The position numbers and the translations under genes were made by a program. The notes beneath the pieces were generated by a model. It worked only from the letters and a program-made list of their open reading frames with translations, had not been told where the DNA came from and did no database searches. From DATFVJ01 sp963851085 (GTDB lineage: Bacteria > Actinomycetota > Actinomycetes > Streptosporangiales > Streptosporangiaceae): a stretch of 64,000 bases of DNA. The stretch spans positions 434,001 through 498,000 of the forward strand of contig CAWKNX010000023.1 in the NCBI GenBank assembly GCA_963851085.1, given 5' to 3'. Below are positions 1-9,957 of this stretch, one piece after another; position 1 is the stretch's first letter; the number at the start of each line of letters is the position of its first letter.

Positions 1-54
1 GGCTGATGCCCGCTCCCGTTCGCCATGCCCCGCCCGGTCGACACCATGCATCTT

Positions 55-316
55 CCATAACGGCTGCCGCGGCGAGTCGGCTCATCTGACGTGTCACCGG
101 TGTCGTGGGGGTTCCGGGGGGTCGCCCCCCGGGCTGGCATTGCCATAACGGCTGCCGCGGCGAGTCGGCTCATCTGACGTGTCACCGGTGTCGTGGGGGT
201 TCCGGGGGGTCGCCCCCCGGGCTGGCATTGCCATAACGGCTGCCGCGGCGAGTCGGCTCATCTGACGTGTCACCGGTGTCGTGGGGGTTCCGGGGGGTCG
301 CCCCCCGGGCTGGCAC
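55..316. repeat. Three tandem copies of an 88-bp GC-rich repeat upstream of mraZ
   Basis: Units start at 55, 143 and 231, an exact 88-bp period, and the third loses similarity after about 316. Each unit contains the hairpin CCGGGGGGTCGCCCCCCGG (8-bp arms) followed by GGCTGGCA. The same core occurs in three copies downstream of lgt (59981-60208) and once near 48285, so this is a dispersed family. No gene is seen in 1-488. The stretch 317-402 holds only unassigned sequence before the mraZ operator. Unlike other repeats in the window these copies show no internal indels. Confidence 0.9.
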
Positions 317-402
317 TCACCCCGCTCCACTTCACTCCACACCAGCTGAGCTGGGCATTTGCTCGGCTCATACGCCTGATGAGGCGATCGACGCGATTGA
401 CG

Positions 403-438
403 GTGGAGAAATGTGGGGTACAGTGGGGCGGTGTGGAG
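403..438 (+). promoter_or_regulatory. MraZ operator: four GTGGRG repeats at 10-bp spacing
   Basis: GTGGAG or GTGGGG begins at 403, 413, 423 and 433, exactly one helical turn apart. MraZ is known to bind closely spaced TGGGN-type direct repeats upstream of its own operon, so this is very probably the autoregulatory operator of the dcw cluster. It lies 51 bp before the mraZ start. A fifth GTGGGG at 464 is off register. The promoter hexamers themselves are not evident. Confidence 0.75.
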
Positions 439-488
439 CGGCCGTGCTCCATACCGCGCTGCAGTGGGGGGCAGGGGAGGTGGGTGCC

Positions 489-920
489 ATGTTCCTCGGC
501 ACTCACACACCACGCCTCGACGAGAAGGGACGGCTGTTCCTTCCTGCCAAGTACCGCGAGGAACTCGCCGGAGGTCTGGTGATCACGAAAGGCCAGGAGC
601 GATGCCTCTATGTCTTCCCCGAGGCAGAGTTCGGCCGGATCACCGAGGCCCTGCGTAACGCTCCGGTGACATCCAAGGGTGTCCGTGACTACAGCCGCGT
701 CTTCTTCGCGAGCGCGTCTGACGAGGTGCCCGACAAGCAGGGCCGGATCACGGTCCCGCCCAGCCTGCGGGAGTACGCGGGCCTGAGCCGCGATTGCGTC
801 GTGATCGGCGCGAACACGCGTTTGGAGATCTGGGACGCGCAGGCATGGGACGCCTACCTCACCGACCAGGAGGAGGCGTTCTCAGCCGCATCCGAGGAGG
901 TGCTGCCAGGAGTGCTGTGA
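489..920 (+). CDS. mraZ: Transcriptional regulator MraZ
   Basis: 143 aa, full length for the family. MraZ is an AbrB-fold, ring-forming DNA-binding protein that controls the dcw operon. Two SpoVT/AbrB-like halves are visible: the first starts MFLGTHTPRLDEKGRLFLPA, and the second contains DEVPDKQGRITVPPSLREYA around residues 77-96. Each carries the DxKGR/DKQGR loop used for DNA contact. The ATG at 489 is preceded by AGGGGAGG with 8 bp spacing, and the GTGGRG operator lies just upstream. The frame stays open further upstream to 267, but that part has no similarity and overlaps the operator. The gene is intact. Confidence 0.95.
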   Translation: MFLGTHTPRLDEKGRLFLPAKYREELAGGLVITKGQERCLYVFPEAEFGRITEALRNAPVTSKGVRDYSRVFFASASDEVPDKQGRITVPPSLREYAGLSRDCVVIGANTRLEIWDAQAWDAYLTDQEEAFSAASEEVLPGVL

Positions 921-1154
921 CGCGCGCCCACGAGCCCGCCGGTCGGTGCCGGTGTTGGTTCACGGGTCGCGCAGGTGTTCGGCGAGGTCTTCACCCGCAC
1001 CGGCCCGCGACGGCTGGCGTCCCTTCCCCGGCGCCAGGCGGAGCAGGCGGCGCAGGCGGCGCAGTGGCGGATGAAGACCTGGCCGGACGCCATGTCGTAT
1101 GAGTGGGCGGCTGGTGCGGCTCGCACCGCAGGCTCACGCGCGAAAGGGGGTCTG

Positions 1155-2118
1155 GTGAACGCAGCGGCTGCTGACCACGTTCCTGCCATGCTCGACCGTG
1201 TCCTCGCGCTGCTCGCTCCCGCGCTCGACTCTCCTGGCGCGGTACTCGTCGACGCGACACTCGGCCGGGCTGGCCACGCGAAGGCCCTGCTCGAGGCGCA
1301 CCCCGAACTCGTGGTCGTCGGAGTGGACAGGGACGTCGATGCGATCGACAGATCGCGGCAGGTGCTTGCCGCCGAGGCAAGCAGAGCCGGGCGTGTCACG
1401 CTCGTGCACGGCAGGTACGACGAGATACCCGAGATCCTCGATGGGCTCGGCTACCGCCACGTACAGGGAGTCCTGTTCGACCTCGGCGTGTCATCGCCAC
1501 AGCTCGACCAGCCAGAGCGCGGTTTCAGTTACGCGGCAGACGCGCCGCTCGACATGCGAATGGACCGCGGGCAGGAACTGAGCGCCGGCGGACGTGGTGA
1601 ATACGTACACCGCCGGCCAGCTCGCACGCGTGCTGCGGCAGTACGGGGAGGAGCGATACGCGCGTCGGATCGCGGACGCTGTCGTCCGTGAGCGCGCACG
1701 GTCTGCCATCACATCGACAAGCCACCTGAGCGACATCGTGCGTGCGTCGATCCCCGCGGCCGCGCGCCGCACGGGCGGCCATCCGGCCAAGCGCACGTTC
1801 CAGGCGCTGCGGATCGAAGTGAACAGCGAGCTCGCGGTGCTCGAGCATGCGCTGCCCGGCGCGCTCGACGCACTCTGGACCGGCGGCCGGATCGTGATTC
1901 TCGCCTACCACTCGCTCGAGGACCGGATCGTCAAGCGGGCACTTGCCGGCCGGGTGACCGACACCACCCCGCCTGGACTGCCGCTTCCGCTCGCGGCAAG
2001 CAGGCCGAAGTTCCGGCTGCTCACCCGCGGGGCGGAGCGGCCCTCCCAAGAAGAGACGGCACGCAACCCGCGCGCCGCGTCGGCCCGGCTGCGTGCGGCG
2101 GAGCGGGTGGCAGCGTGA
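1155..2118 (+). CDS. rsmH: 16S rRNA (cytosine-1402-N4)-methyltransferase RsmH, frameshifted
   Basis: RsmH (MraW) methylates N4 of C1402 in 16S rRNA using S-adenosylmethionine. The start is GTG at 1155 (MNAAAADHVPAML) behind AAAGGGGG. The SAM-binding region VDATLGRAGHAKALL is near residue 30, and FDLGVSSPQLDQPERGFSY follows near 110. The second frame begins DVVNTYTAGQLARVLRQYGE and continues to ERVAA at the stop. The frame changes near 1588-1594, where one extra G in GCCGGCGG moves the reading frame by +1. Removing it gives about 320 aa, the normal length. The stop overlaps the GTG of ftsL by four bases, as expected for dcw genes. Confidence 0.9.
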
Positions 2119-2921
2119 ATGCCAAGGGACAGCCAAGGGGACGGCATGACCACAACAACACGGCGGCAAGGGGAGCGCAGGCAACGTCGCGGCGCCTCCG
2201 GCGGGCCGGGACCGCGTGGCTGCCATGGGTGACGGGCGGCGAGGCAGCGGGCGGCAGGCGGGCAGGCGGGCGCGCAGCAGCAGGTGGTCCAGCGCGGCGC
2301 CGCGGCAGGCGGGAAGACCACGGCAGGCCGGAAGACCGGTCCGGCAGGTCACGGGCAAGCCGGCACAGGAGGCCCCGCCACGTCCGGAACGCCCTGGCGC
2401 CGGTCACCCGGCAGCCCAGCGCGGTCCGATCCGCGCCCTGCGCGCCCCGCCGCGCCCAAGCGCGCTCCGCGCGCACCAGGGGCCCTGCGTCCAACGGGCC
2501 CGGCAGACCCTGCGCGCCCACCACGCGTCGCGCCCGCAGCGAGTGCGCCGGCTGGCGAACCGGGCGCGCGGCCTGCCGCCGCAACCGTCGGCGCGCGGCG
2601 TCGCGGCCGCGCGGCGGCCGCCGTTCGTATTCCTCGTGGTGGGCCTGCTCAGCGGAGGTCTTGTCTGCCTGCTGCTGCTGAACACCGTTCTCGCCGCGGG
2701 CGCATTCCAGATGACGTCATTGCAGCAGGCCAACGCCACACTCGCGCGCCAGCAGGAGGAACTGCAACAGCAGATCGCGTATGCGGAATCGCCGAGCGCG
2801 ATCGCGCAGCGCGCCAGGAAATCTCGGCATGGTCCCTGTCGGCCAGCCGCGGTTCGTGAACCTGAAGTCGGGCCGCATTTATGGCCGGATCCCGGGGCTT
2901 GTCAGCCGGACAGGCAATTGA
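2115..2921 (+). CDS. ftsL: Cell division protein FtsL-like, frameshifted
   Basis: Small bitopic septum protein between rsmH and ftsI, the usual ftsL place. It has a long Arg/Pro/Ala-rich N-terminus, then one transmembrane helix (FVFLVVGLLSGGLVCLLLLN, about 2627-2686), then a coiled coil SLQQANATLARQQEELQQQI. The C-terminus returns as LGMVPVGQPRFVNLKSGRIY after an extra A near 2819, ending GLVSRTGN at 2921. The GTG at 2115 overlaps the rsmH stop (GTGA). The N-terminal half switches among three plausible frames, so its exact sequence is uncertain. The helix-plus-coil architecture and position support the call, and the symbol follows from position. Confidence 0.75.
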
Positions 2922-5050
2922 CGGGCGGAGACGGCCAGCGGCCGTGGCGGCCGCGAGCGGCCGCCAGACAGGCCCGGCCGCGGCCCGGGCGGCGGCACGG
3001 CCGGGCGGCCCGCTGGCCCCGGTCCGCTGGGCCGAAGCCCGGCGGCAGGAGCCGTCGGCGTCCGGCTGGCCGCCCGGCTGGCCCGCGACCTGCGCGGCAG
3101 ACCGCCAGGCGTCGGCGGGGAGCGGGACCTCCCGACCGGGCCCGGGTGGCGGGAGCGACTCCGGAAGGCCGCGTGCCAGGTGCTGGCGAGCCGCGCCCGC
3201 GGCGGGTGGCCGCAGAACGCGCGCGGGTGGCCGCAGAACATGGCCAGCCGCCAGTCCGCAACGCGACGTTCCGCCGCGGTGACCCCATGCGCCGGCTGCG
3301 CGTCGGGGTGCTCGGCATCGCCTTCGTGCTCTCTCTTTTCGCGGGCCGGCTGGTTCAGCTCCAGGGCATGGAGTACGGCAAGTACCGCGCGATCGCCCAG
3401 CGCGAGCGCCTGCATGACCTGCCCATCCCCGCGGTCCGTGGCGTCGATAGTGGGAGCGGACGGGCAGCCCGCTCGCCATGACGGTCGACGCCGATCTGGT
3501 GTACGCGGATCCTACCCAGATGGCCGGCCGACCGCGGCGCAGACCGAGGCCGAGCGCAGCCAGTACGCGAGCGTTCTTGCCGGGCCGCTGGGATGCCGGC
3601 CAGCGACATCCTGACCAGAGCTCGACCATCCCACCTCACCTGAGTACGTGGTGCTGAAGGACATGGTGACGCCGCAGGCGGCCGACCAGATCAACGCGCT
3701 GCGGATCACGGTCGAGCAGATTCCCGGCATCGCGATGACCCCGGAATACAACCGGGTCTATCCGGATGGCCCGCTCGCCGATCGGCCTGCTCGGGTTCAC
3801 CACCACGGATAGCGTCCGGCGTGCTGCACGGCGCTGCCGGGCTCGAATACTCGTACAACTCGCTTCTCGCCGGGCGCAGCGGGAGCCAGGTGGTGCAGCT
3901 TGGCGCGGGCGGCCAGCCGATCCCGGCCGCAGGCGGCAGGATCACCCCGGCCGTGCCCGGGCGCGACGCTGCGCCTGACCATTCTGCCGGATCTGCAATG
4001 GGAGGCGGAGCGGGCTTGCGCGGCGCGGGTTACGCAGGTGAAGGCCGACAGCTGCATGGCGGTGGTGATGCAGCCGCGGACGGGCCAGGTGCTCGCGATT
4101 GCCGCCGAGTCGAGCGAAGGGCCGCGGTGCCGCCGCGGCAGCACCCGGCAGCCGCCGACCCCGCGGTCTCTGACGTGTTCGAGCCAGGCAGCACCGCCAA
4201 GGTGATCACGGCGGCCGCCGCACTCGAACAAGGTGGCCAGACTCCGTACAGCCCCTACACGGTGCCCTACCAGATCACGGTCGACGGATTCCAGTTCCAT
4301 GACGCGGATCAGCACCCTACCGAACGCCTCACGCTGGCCGGCATACTCGTCCATTCGAGCAACGTCGGCATGGTGCAGGTCGTACAGCATGTCAGCCCCC
4401 AGGTCCAGTACAGGTACTTCAGGAACTTCGGCATCGGCCAGCCCACCGGGCGTCGGCCTGCCAGGAGAGAGCCCGGGCATCCTCGCGCCGCCGAAGCAGT
4501 GGTGGGGTGACCAGCGCTACACGCTGTCCTTCGGCCAGGGTGTCGACTATCACCGCGGTCCAGCTCGCCAGCGTCTACGCGACCATCGCGAACGGCGGCG
4601 TGCGGGTGACGCCCTCGATCGTGGCGGGACGGAATCACCGATGGCCACGGCGGATTCACCCCCGCCAAACCGCCACGGCGGCAGCGCGTGCTGCAGCCGC
4701 GGACCTCGGCGCAGTTGCTCCGCATACTGCAATGGGTGCCGAAGCTCGACATCGGGCCGTGGGGGCTGATCCCCGGGTACGCGGTCGCGGCCAAGACGGG
4801 CACCGCCCAGCGGCCCGATCCGGCGTGCGGGTGCCTGCGCGGGTACAACTCGAGCTACGTCGGCATCGCGCCTGCGGGAAACCCGCAGCTGGTCGTCGCG
4901 GTGATCGTCGAGAACCCGCGCAGCGCCGACTACTACGGCAACGCGGTCGCCGGACCCGTGTTCAACGAGATCATGAAGTTTGCGCTCCAGACGATGAAGG
5001 TTCCGCCGACTGGGGGCAAGACACCGCACGTCCGGCTCACAGCTCCGTGA
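2918..5050 (+). CDS. ftsI: Septal peptidoglycan transpeptidase FtsI (PBP3), heavily frameshifted
   Basis: Class B penicillin-binding protein that crosslinks septal peptidoglycan with FtsW. It has an Arg/Pro-rich cytoplasmic N-terminus and one membrane anchor after MRRLRVGVLG (about 3287-3360). The dimerisation domain and the transpeptidase domain follow, with all three active-site motifs: SxxK in EPGSTAKVITA (about 4190), SxN in HSSNVG (about 4355) and KTG in AKTGTAQ (about 4795). At least eight single-base shifts occur between about 3440 and 4690. One clear case is an extra C in CAGCCCGCTCGCC near 3468. The start is uncertain: a TTG at 2918 overlaps the ftsL stop, while ATG 3287 is the first residue of the conserved anchor. 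An N-terminal basic extension is common in actinobacterial FtsI. Confidence 0.85.
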
Positions 5051-5069
5051 TCCCCGGTAACCTCTCCGC

Positions 5070-6676
5070 GTGCCCGTGCCCATGCGTCCCCGCCACGTCG
5101 ACCCCCGGCCCTCGATGAGCTGGCGGCATTGCTCGGTGCGACGATCACCGCCGCGAGCGGCGCCGGCGGCCGGCCGCGCGAACGCCCGGTGATGCTTCTG
5201 CTCACCGGCGTTACCCACGACTCGCGCCGTGTCCTGGCAGGGGACCTTTACGTGGCGCTGCCAGGCAGCCGCCATCATGGCGCCGAGTTCAGCGGTGACG
5301 CCGCTGCCGCCGGCGCGGTCGCGGTGCTCACCGACGCCACCGGCAGCCGTGCCGCCGCCGCGGCCGGGCTGCCGGCACTGGTCGTGGCCGATCCGCGGGC
5401 GCGGCTCGGCGAGCGTGGCGTCCTGGGTGTACGGGAACCCGTCCGCCCAGCTGCTGCTCATCGGCGTCACGGGGACGAGCGGCAAGACCACAACCACCTA
5501 CTTCCTGGAGGCTGCGCTGAAAATGGCCGGTCACCGGACGGGGCTCATCGGCGGCGTGCAGACCAGGGTCGACGGCGAGGCGACGGCAAGTACCCTGACC
5601 ACCCCGGAGGCCCCGGATCTGCAGGCGTTGCTCGCGGTGATGGCCGAGCGGGGCGTGACGGCCGCGGCGATGGAGGTCTCCAGCCACGCTCTCGCCCTCG
5701 GCCGCGTGGCCGGGACGTCCTACGACGTGGCGGTGTTCACCAACCTGTCCCAGGACCACCTGGACTTCCACGCGGACATCGACGACTACTTCGCCGCCAA
5801 GGCGCGGCTGTTCACACCGGAGTACACCCAGACCGGCGTCGTCAACGTCGACGACAGGTACGGCAGGATGCTGGCCGGATCCGCGCCCGATTCCCGTGAC
5901 CACGTTCTCGGCCGAGGGCAACCCGGGAGCCGACTGGCGGGCGGTGGACGTGCGGCTCGGCACGGACGGCAGCTCGCTGCGGGTGGTGGGACCCGGGGGA
6001 GTGGAGGCCGACGGGGTCGTGGCGCTGCCCGGCCCATTCAACGTCGCGAACGCCCTCGGCGCCGTGGTCGCGCTCGTGGAGGCGGGCATCGGGCTGCAGA
6101 CCGCGGTGGCGGGCGTGGGCGCTTGCGCAGGTGTGCCTGGCCGCCTCGAGCAGGTCGACGCGGGCCAGGACTTCACCGTGCTCGTCGACTACTCGCACAA
6201 GCCGGCCGCGGTGGAGGCGGTGCTGCGGGCCCTGCGCCCGGTCACCCAGGGAACGCTCGTCATCGTGCTCGGCTGCGGTGGCGACAGGGACGCCGCGAAG
6301 CGCCCGATGATGGGGGCGATCGCCGCCCGCCTGGCCGATGTGGCCATCTTCACCAGCGACAACCCGCGATCGGAGGATCCGCTGGCCATCCTGACGGCGA
6401 TGCTCGACGGTGCGATCGACGTGCCACAGGCGCAGCGCGCACATGTGATCGTCGAACCGGACCGTGCCGCCGCGATAGCGCTCGCGATGCGGACCGGCGA
6501 GCCGCGGCGACGTCGTCGTGGTGGCGGGCAAGGGCCACGAGACCGGGCAGTACGTGGCTGGCTGTGTGCTTCCGTTCGACGATAGGCAGGTGGCCGCAGA
6601 GGCGCTTGCCCGCCAGCGCGCCCGCCGGGCCCTGCGGCCAACTACCCTGGCTGCGTCTGATTCGGAGGACGTGTGA
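5070..6676 (+). CDS. murE: UDP-MurNAc-tripeptide synthetase MurE (meso-DAP adding), frameshifted
   Basis: Cytoplasmic ATP-dependent ligase that adds the third amino acid to UDP-MurNAc-L-Ala-D-Glu. The N-terminal uridine-binding domain contains THDSRRVLAGDLYVALPG, followed by the ATP loop GVTGTSGKTTTT (about 5465) and SDNPRSEDP (about 6355). DNPR is the signature of enzymes using meso-diaminopimelate, so this organism should have mDAP peptidoglycan. Frame changes: one missing C near 5110, an extra C near 5418, an extra C near 5888 and an extra C near 6502. The start is GTG 5070 (MPVPMRPRHVDPRP), with ATG 5082 as an alternative. The restored end FDDRQVAAEALA...DSEDV stops at 6676, overlapping the murF GTG. 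Confidence 0.9.
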
Positions 6677-8113
6677 TCCCGCTTTCGCTCGCGCAGATCG
6701 CCACCATCACCGGGGCCGCCCTGGACCAGGTCGCCGATCCCGGCGTGGTCGTGCGCGGACCGGTCGTCATCGACTCGCGCCGCGCCGGGCCTGGCGGCCT
6801 GTTCGCCGCGCTGCCAGGTGAACGCGCTGACGGTCACGACTTCGCGCCCGCCGCCGCTGCGGGCGGGCGCTGTCGCGGTCCTGGCCACACGGCCCGCCGG
6901 GGTGCCCGCACTCATCGTGCCCGACGTGCCCGCCGCACTTGCCAGCGCTGGCCCATGAGAATGCCAAGCGGCTGCGCGGCTAGCGGGCTAACCATCGCGG
7001 GGATAACGGGCTCGGCAGGGAAGACGACGACCAAGGACCTGACGGCGCAGCTTGCCGAGCGGCTCGGCCCGACGGTCGCGCCGGAGGGATCCTTCAACAA
7101 CGAACTCGGCCATCCGCTCACCGTCCTGCTCGCCGGCGAGCGGACCAGGTACCTGATTCTCGAGCTGTCCGCCCGCGGCCCGGGCCACATCTCGAAGCTG
7201 TGCGAGATCGCCCCGCCGCGGCTCGGCGCGGTGCTGAACGTGGGGCGCGCGCACATCGGCGAGTTCGGCAGCCTGGACGCGGTCGCCAGGGCCAAGGGTG
7301 AGCTGCCCGAGGCGCTGCCCGCCGACGGCGTCGCGGTGCTGAATGCCGACGACCCCCAGGGTGGCGGCGATGGCGGCCCGCACGGCGGCCCGGGTGGTGA
7401 CGTTCGGGCGATCAGAGCGGCGCCATCGTCCGCGGCAGCCGATGTGGCCGTCGACGGTGACGGCCGCCCAGCCTTCACGCTGGTGACCCCCGAGGGTGCC
7501 GCGCCGGTGCGGCTGAACCTGCGCGGCGCGCACAACGTGCCAGAACGCGCTCGCCTCGGCCGCGCTCGCCCGCGAGCTTGGCATGCCGGTGGACGCCGTC
7601 GCGGACGGCCTGTCGGCCGCGGTGGCGCGGAGCAAGTGGCGGATGGAGGTGACGGAGCGGCCCGATGGGGTGACGGTGATCAACGACGCCTACAACGCCA
7701 GCCCCGAGGCGATGGCAGCCGCGCTCACCTCGTTGCGGGTGATGATTGACGGCGGGCAGGGCAGCAGGACAGCAGGGCGCGCTGCGACGGCGGGGCTTCG
7801 CGGTGCTCGGGCTACATGGCCGAGCTAGGCGAGGCGTCCGCGGCCGCGCACGAGGAGGTGGGCGCGCTCGCCGCCAGGGCCGGCGTCACGGCACTCGTCG
7901 TCGTCGGTGACGAGGCCGCGCCGATCCTCGCGGGGGCGAAGGCGGAGCCTGGCTGGCAGGGTGACCTGCTGCACGTGCCGGACGCGCAGGCCGCGGTCCG
8001 CGGCCATCTCCGTGCTGCTCGCACCCGGCGACGTCGTCCTGGTCAAGGCGTCGCGCGCGGCCGGGCTCGAACAGGTGGCGCTGGCATTGCTCGGTGAGCT
8101 GCCCGGGCCGTGA
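6673..8113 (+). CDS. murF: UDP-MurNAc-tripeptide--D-Ala-D-Ala ligase MurF, frameshifted
   Basis: Adds D-Ala-D-Ala to the UDP-MurNAc-tripeptide, the last cytoplasmic step before MraY. GTG 6673 (MIPLSLAQIATITGAAL) overlaps murE by four bases. The uridine-side domain has VVIDSRRAGPGGLFAALPGE, and the ATP loop ITGSAGKTTTKDL is at about 7005. GSFNNELGHPLTVLL and VLNVGRAHIGEFGS follow. The third domain holds VTVINDAYNASPEAMAAAL in another frame (about 7670) and ends LLGELPGP. Shifts are visible near 6865, 6940, 7365, 7545, 7790 and 8000. Restored length is about 475 aa, as usual. Confidence 0.9.
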
Positions 8114-8142
8114 GGTGCGGCCGCACCTGATGAGGTGACGCC

Positions 8143-9194
8143 GTGAAGACGATCCTCGTCGCTGCCGCGGTTTCTCTCGCGCTCGCGCTCCTCGGCACCC
8201 CGCTCGCGATCCGCGTCTTCCGCAGGCACGGTTACGGCCAGGAAATCAGGGCGGACGGGCCGGCCGGGCACGCCACCAAGCGCGGCACGCCCACCATGGG
8301 CGGCACAGTGATCATCATCGCGTCGCTGGTCGGCTATTTCGTCGGGCACGTGGCCACGCTGTCGCCGATGTCGGTCTCCGGCCTGCTCGTGCTCGCCCTG
8401 ATGAGCGGCCTCGGTTTCGTCGGCTTCACCGACGACTTCATCAAGATCTACAAGCAGCGCAGCCTCGGCCTGCGCAGCGGCGCGAAGTTCGGCGGCCAGG
8501 TCGTGGTCGGCGTGGTGTTCGCACTGCTCGTGCAGCACTTCCCCGACGGCTACGACATCACGCCCGCGGATGCGCACATCTCGTTCCTGCGTGACATCGG
8601 CGGCTCGATCGGGCCGTTCTTCGTGCTGTGGGTGGTTTCATGATCGCCGCCTCGGCCAACGCGGTGAATCTGACCGATGGCCTGGACGGTCTTGCCACCG
8701 GCGCGGCGGGCCTGGTTCTCGCCGCCTACGTGCTGATCGGGATATGGCAGGAGCGCAACGACTGCACGAACTTCCTCGCCTCGCAGTGTTACAGCGTGCG
8801 CGATCCGCTCGACCTGGCGATCGTGGCGGCGTCTGTGCTCGGCGCCTGCTTCGGCTTCCTGTGGTGGAACGCGCCGCCGGCCAAGATCTTCATGGGCGAC
8901 ACCGGATCGCTCGCGCTCGGCGGCGTGCTCGCCGGGCTCGCCGTCTGCACCAGGACCCAGCTGCTGCTGGCGATTCTCGGCGGCCTGTTCGTGATCATCA
9001 CGTTGTCGGTCGTCATCCAGGTGGGCTCGTTCAAGCTGACCGGCAGGCGGGTGTTCCGCATGGCGCCGCTGCAGCACCATTTCGAGCTCCTCGGCTGGGC
9101 GGAGACCACCATCGTCGTCCGGTTCTGGCTGATCTGCGGCCTGTTCATCGCGCTCGGGCTCGGCATGTTCTACGTGGAATGGATGCCCAAGTGA
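8143..9194 (+). CDS. mraY: Phospho-MurNAc-pentapeptide transferase MraY, one frameshift
   Basis: Integral membrane enzyme that moves phospho-MurNAc-pentapeptide to undecaprenyl phosphate, making lipid I. About 350 aa with roughly ten hydrophobic helices. Catalytic signatures: FTDDFIK (near 8430), NAVNLTDGLDGLA (near 8660), FMGDTGSLALGG (near 8890) and APLQHHFELLGW near the end. One base appears to be missing at about 8630, just before FMIAASANAVN: the upstream frame ends LWVVS and the downstream frame continues without loss. The start is GTG 8143. The last codons (YVEWMPK) are duplicated in the repeats that follow. Confidence 0.93.
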
Positions 9195-9302
9195 GCCGCG
9201 CGCATGTCCGGCGGGCTGCGGGGGTGCTCCACCCGGGCTGGCGGAACATGGCGCGCGGGCCTGGCGTGGAGTGGGTGCCCGAGTGACTTGCTCAGCCGCC
9301 GG

Positions 9303-9360
9303 TTTCATGATCGCGGTAACTTTTGGAAGTATTCGCGGAAAAGTTACCGCGAACATGAAA
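9303..9360. repeat. Palindromic hairpin repeat, copy 1
   Basis: The left arm contains CATGATCGCGGTAACTTTT. The right arm is its reverse complement with one mismatch, around a 14-nt loop GGAAGTATTCGCGG. Stem length is 22 bp. It belongs to the family also seen at 9523, 24348/26431, 51680 and 60217. There is no run of T after the stem, so a simple intrinsic terminator is not indicated. Confidence 0.9.
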
Positions 9361-9522
9361 TGAGACGGCGGCCGCTCGGGCTCGCGGCGCTCCACGTGGA
9401 ATGGGTGCCCAGGCGCGGCGCGCATGTCCGGCGGGCTGCGGGGTGCTCCACCCGGGCTGGCGGAACATGGCCGCGCGGGCCTGGCGTGGAGTGGGTGCCC
9501 GAGTGACTTGCTCAGCCGCCGG

Positions 9523-9582
9523 TTTCATGATCGACGGTAACTTTTTGGAAGTATTCGCGGAAAAGTTACCGCGAACATGAAA
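9523..9582. repeat. Palindromic hairpin repeat, copy 2
   Basis: Same sequence as the copy at 9303 but with an extra A (ATCGACGG) and an extra T in the T run of the left arm. The right arm is identical to copy 1. Because the right arms match exactly, the two left-arm insertions look like sequencing errors or very recent changes. Confidence 0.88.
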
Positions 9583-9879
9583 TGAGACGGCGGCCGCCTC
9601 GGGCTCGCGGACGCTTGTCCACGTGGAATGGATGCCCAGGCGACGGCGCGCATGTCCGGCGGGCTGCCGGCGGTCCTCCACCCGGGCTGGCGGACCATCG
9701 GCGCGACGGGCCTGTGCGTGGAGCTGCGCGTGCCCAAGCTGAGACGCCGCCTCACCCGGCAGAGCCTTCCCTGCAAAGCGCGCCTTCCCCTGCAGGAGCC
9801 CGCCCTCCCTATGGGGGCGGTGCCCTACTTGCTGATTCTGTCAGGCTGTCAAGGCGGACGGGAGGGGTGAACGGGATTC

Positions 9880-9922
9880 TGTGGATAACCCGCCGTGCCC
9901 CGATGGTACCGTCTGTGGATAA
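9880..9922 (-). promoter_or_regulatory. Two DnaA-box-like sites upstream of murD
   Basis: TGTGGATAA occurs at 9880-9888 and 9914-9922, that is TTATCCACA on the minus strand, the E. coli consensus DnaA box, twice within 43 bp. They lie 36-78 bp before the murD start. Many actinomycetes favour TTGTCCACA instead. Whether DnaA binds here cannot be told from the sequence alone. Confidence 0.45.
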
Positions 9923-9957
9923 TCCGGCGCCACTGAGGCTGGCGAGACCGGGCTGGT

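Larger units (their letters stand above)
9170..9725. repeat. Tandem array of ~220-bp units seeded from the mraY 3' end
   Basis: The block beginning near the last mraY codons recurs. CGCATGTCCGGCGGGCTGCG starts at 9201 and 9421, and a copy with one mismatch starts at 9649 (periods 220 and 228). Each unit carries a remnant of the mraY end (ACGTGGAATGG at about 9173, 9395 and 9622), a CCACCCGGGCTGGCGGA segment and, in the first two, a long hairpin. Copies differ mostly by single-base indels. The whole 9195-9957 interval between mraY and murD has no other recognisable gene. The last part (9726-9957) holds two DnaA-box-like sites. Confidence 0.85.

Noticed and set aside
55..316. Possible CRISPR array (regular 88-bp period)
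   Set aside because: Whole units are identical with no variable spacers and no cas genes are in the window; these are simple tandem repeats.
854..1399. Minus-strand frame opposite mraZ/rsmH
   Set aside because: Shadow frame of high-GC coding DNA; rsmH similarity lies on the plus strand.
1588..1594. Programmed ribosomal frameshift in rsmH
   Set aside because: No slippery heptamer or stimulatory structure is evident, and similar shifts occur in dozens of unrelated genes, which fits sequence error better.
9303..9360. Hairpin as intrinsic terminator of mraY
   Set aside because: Very stable stem, but not followed by a T run on either strand and duplicated elsewhere as a dispersed repeat.
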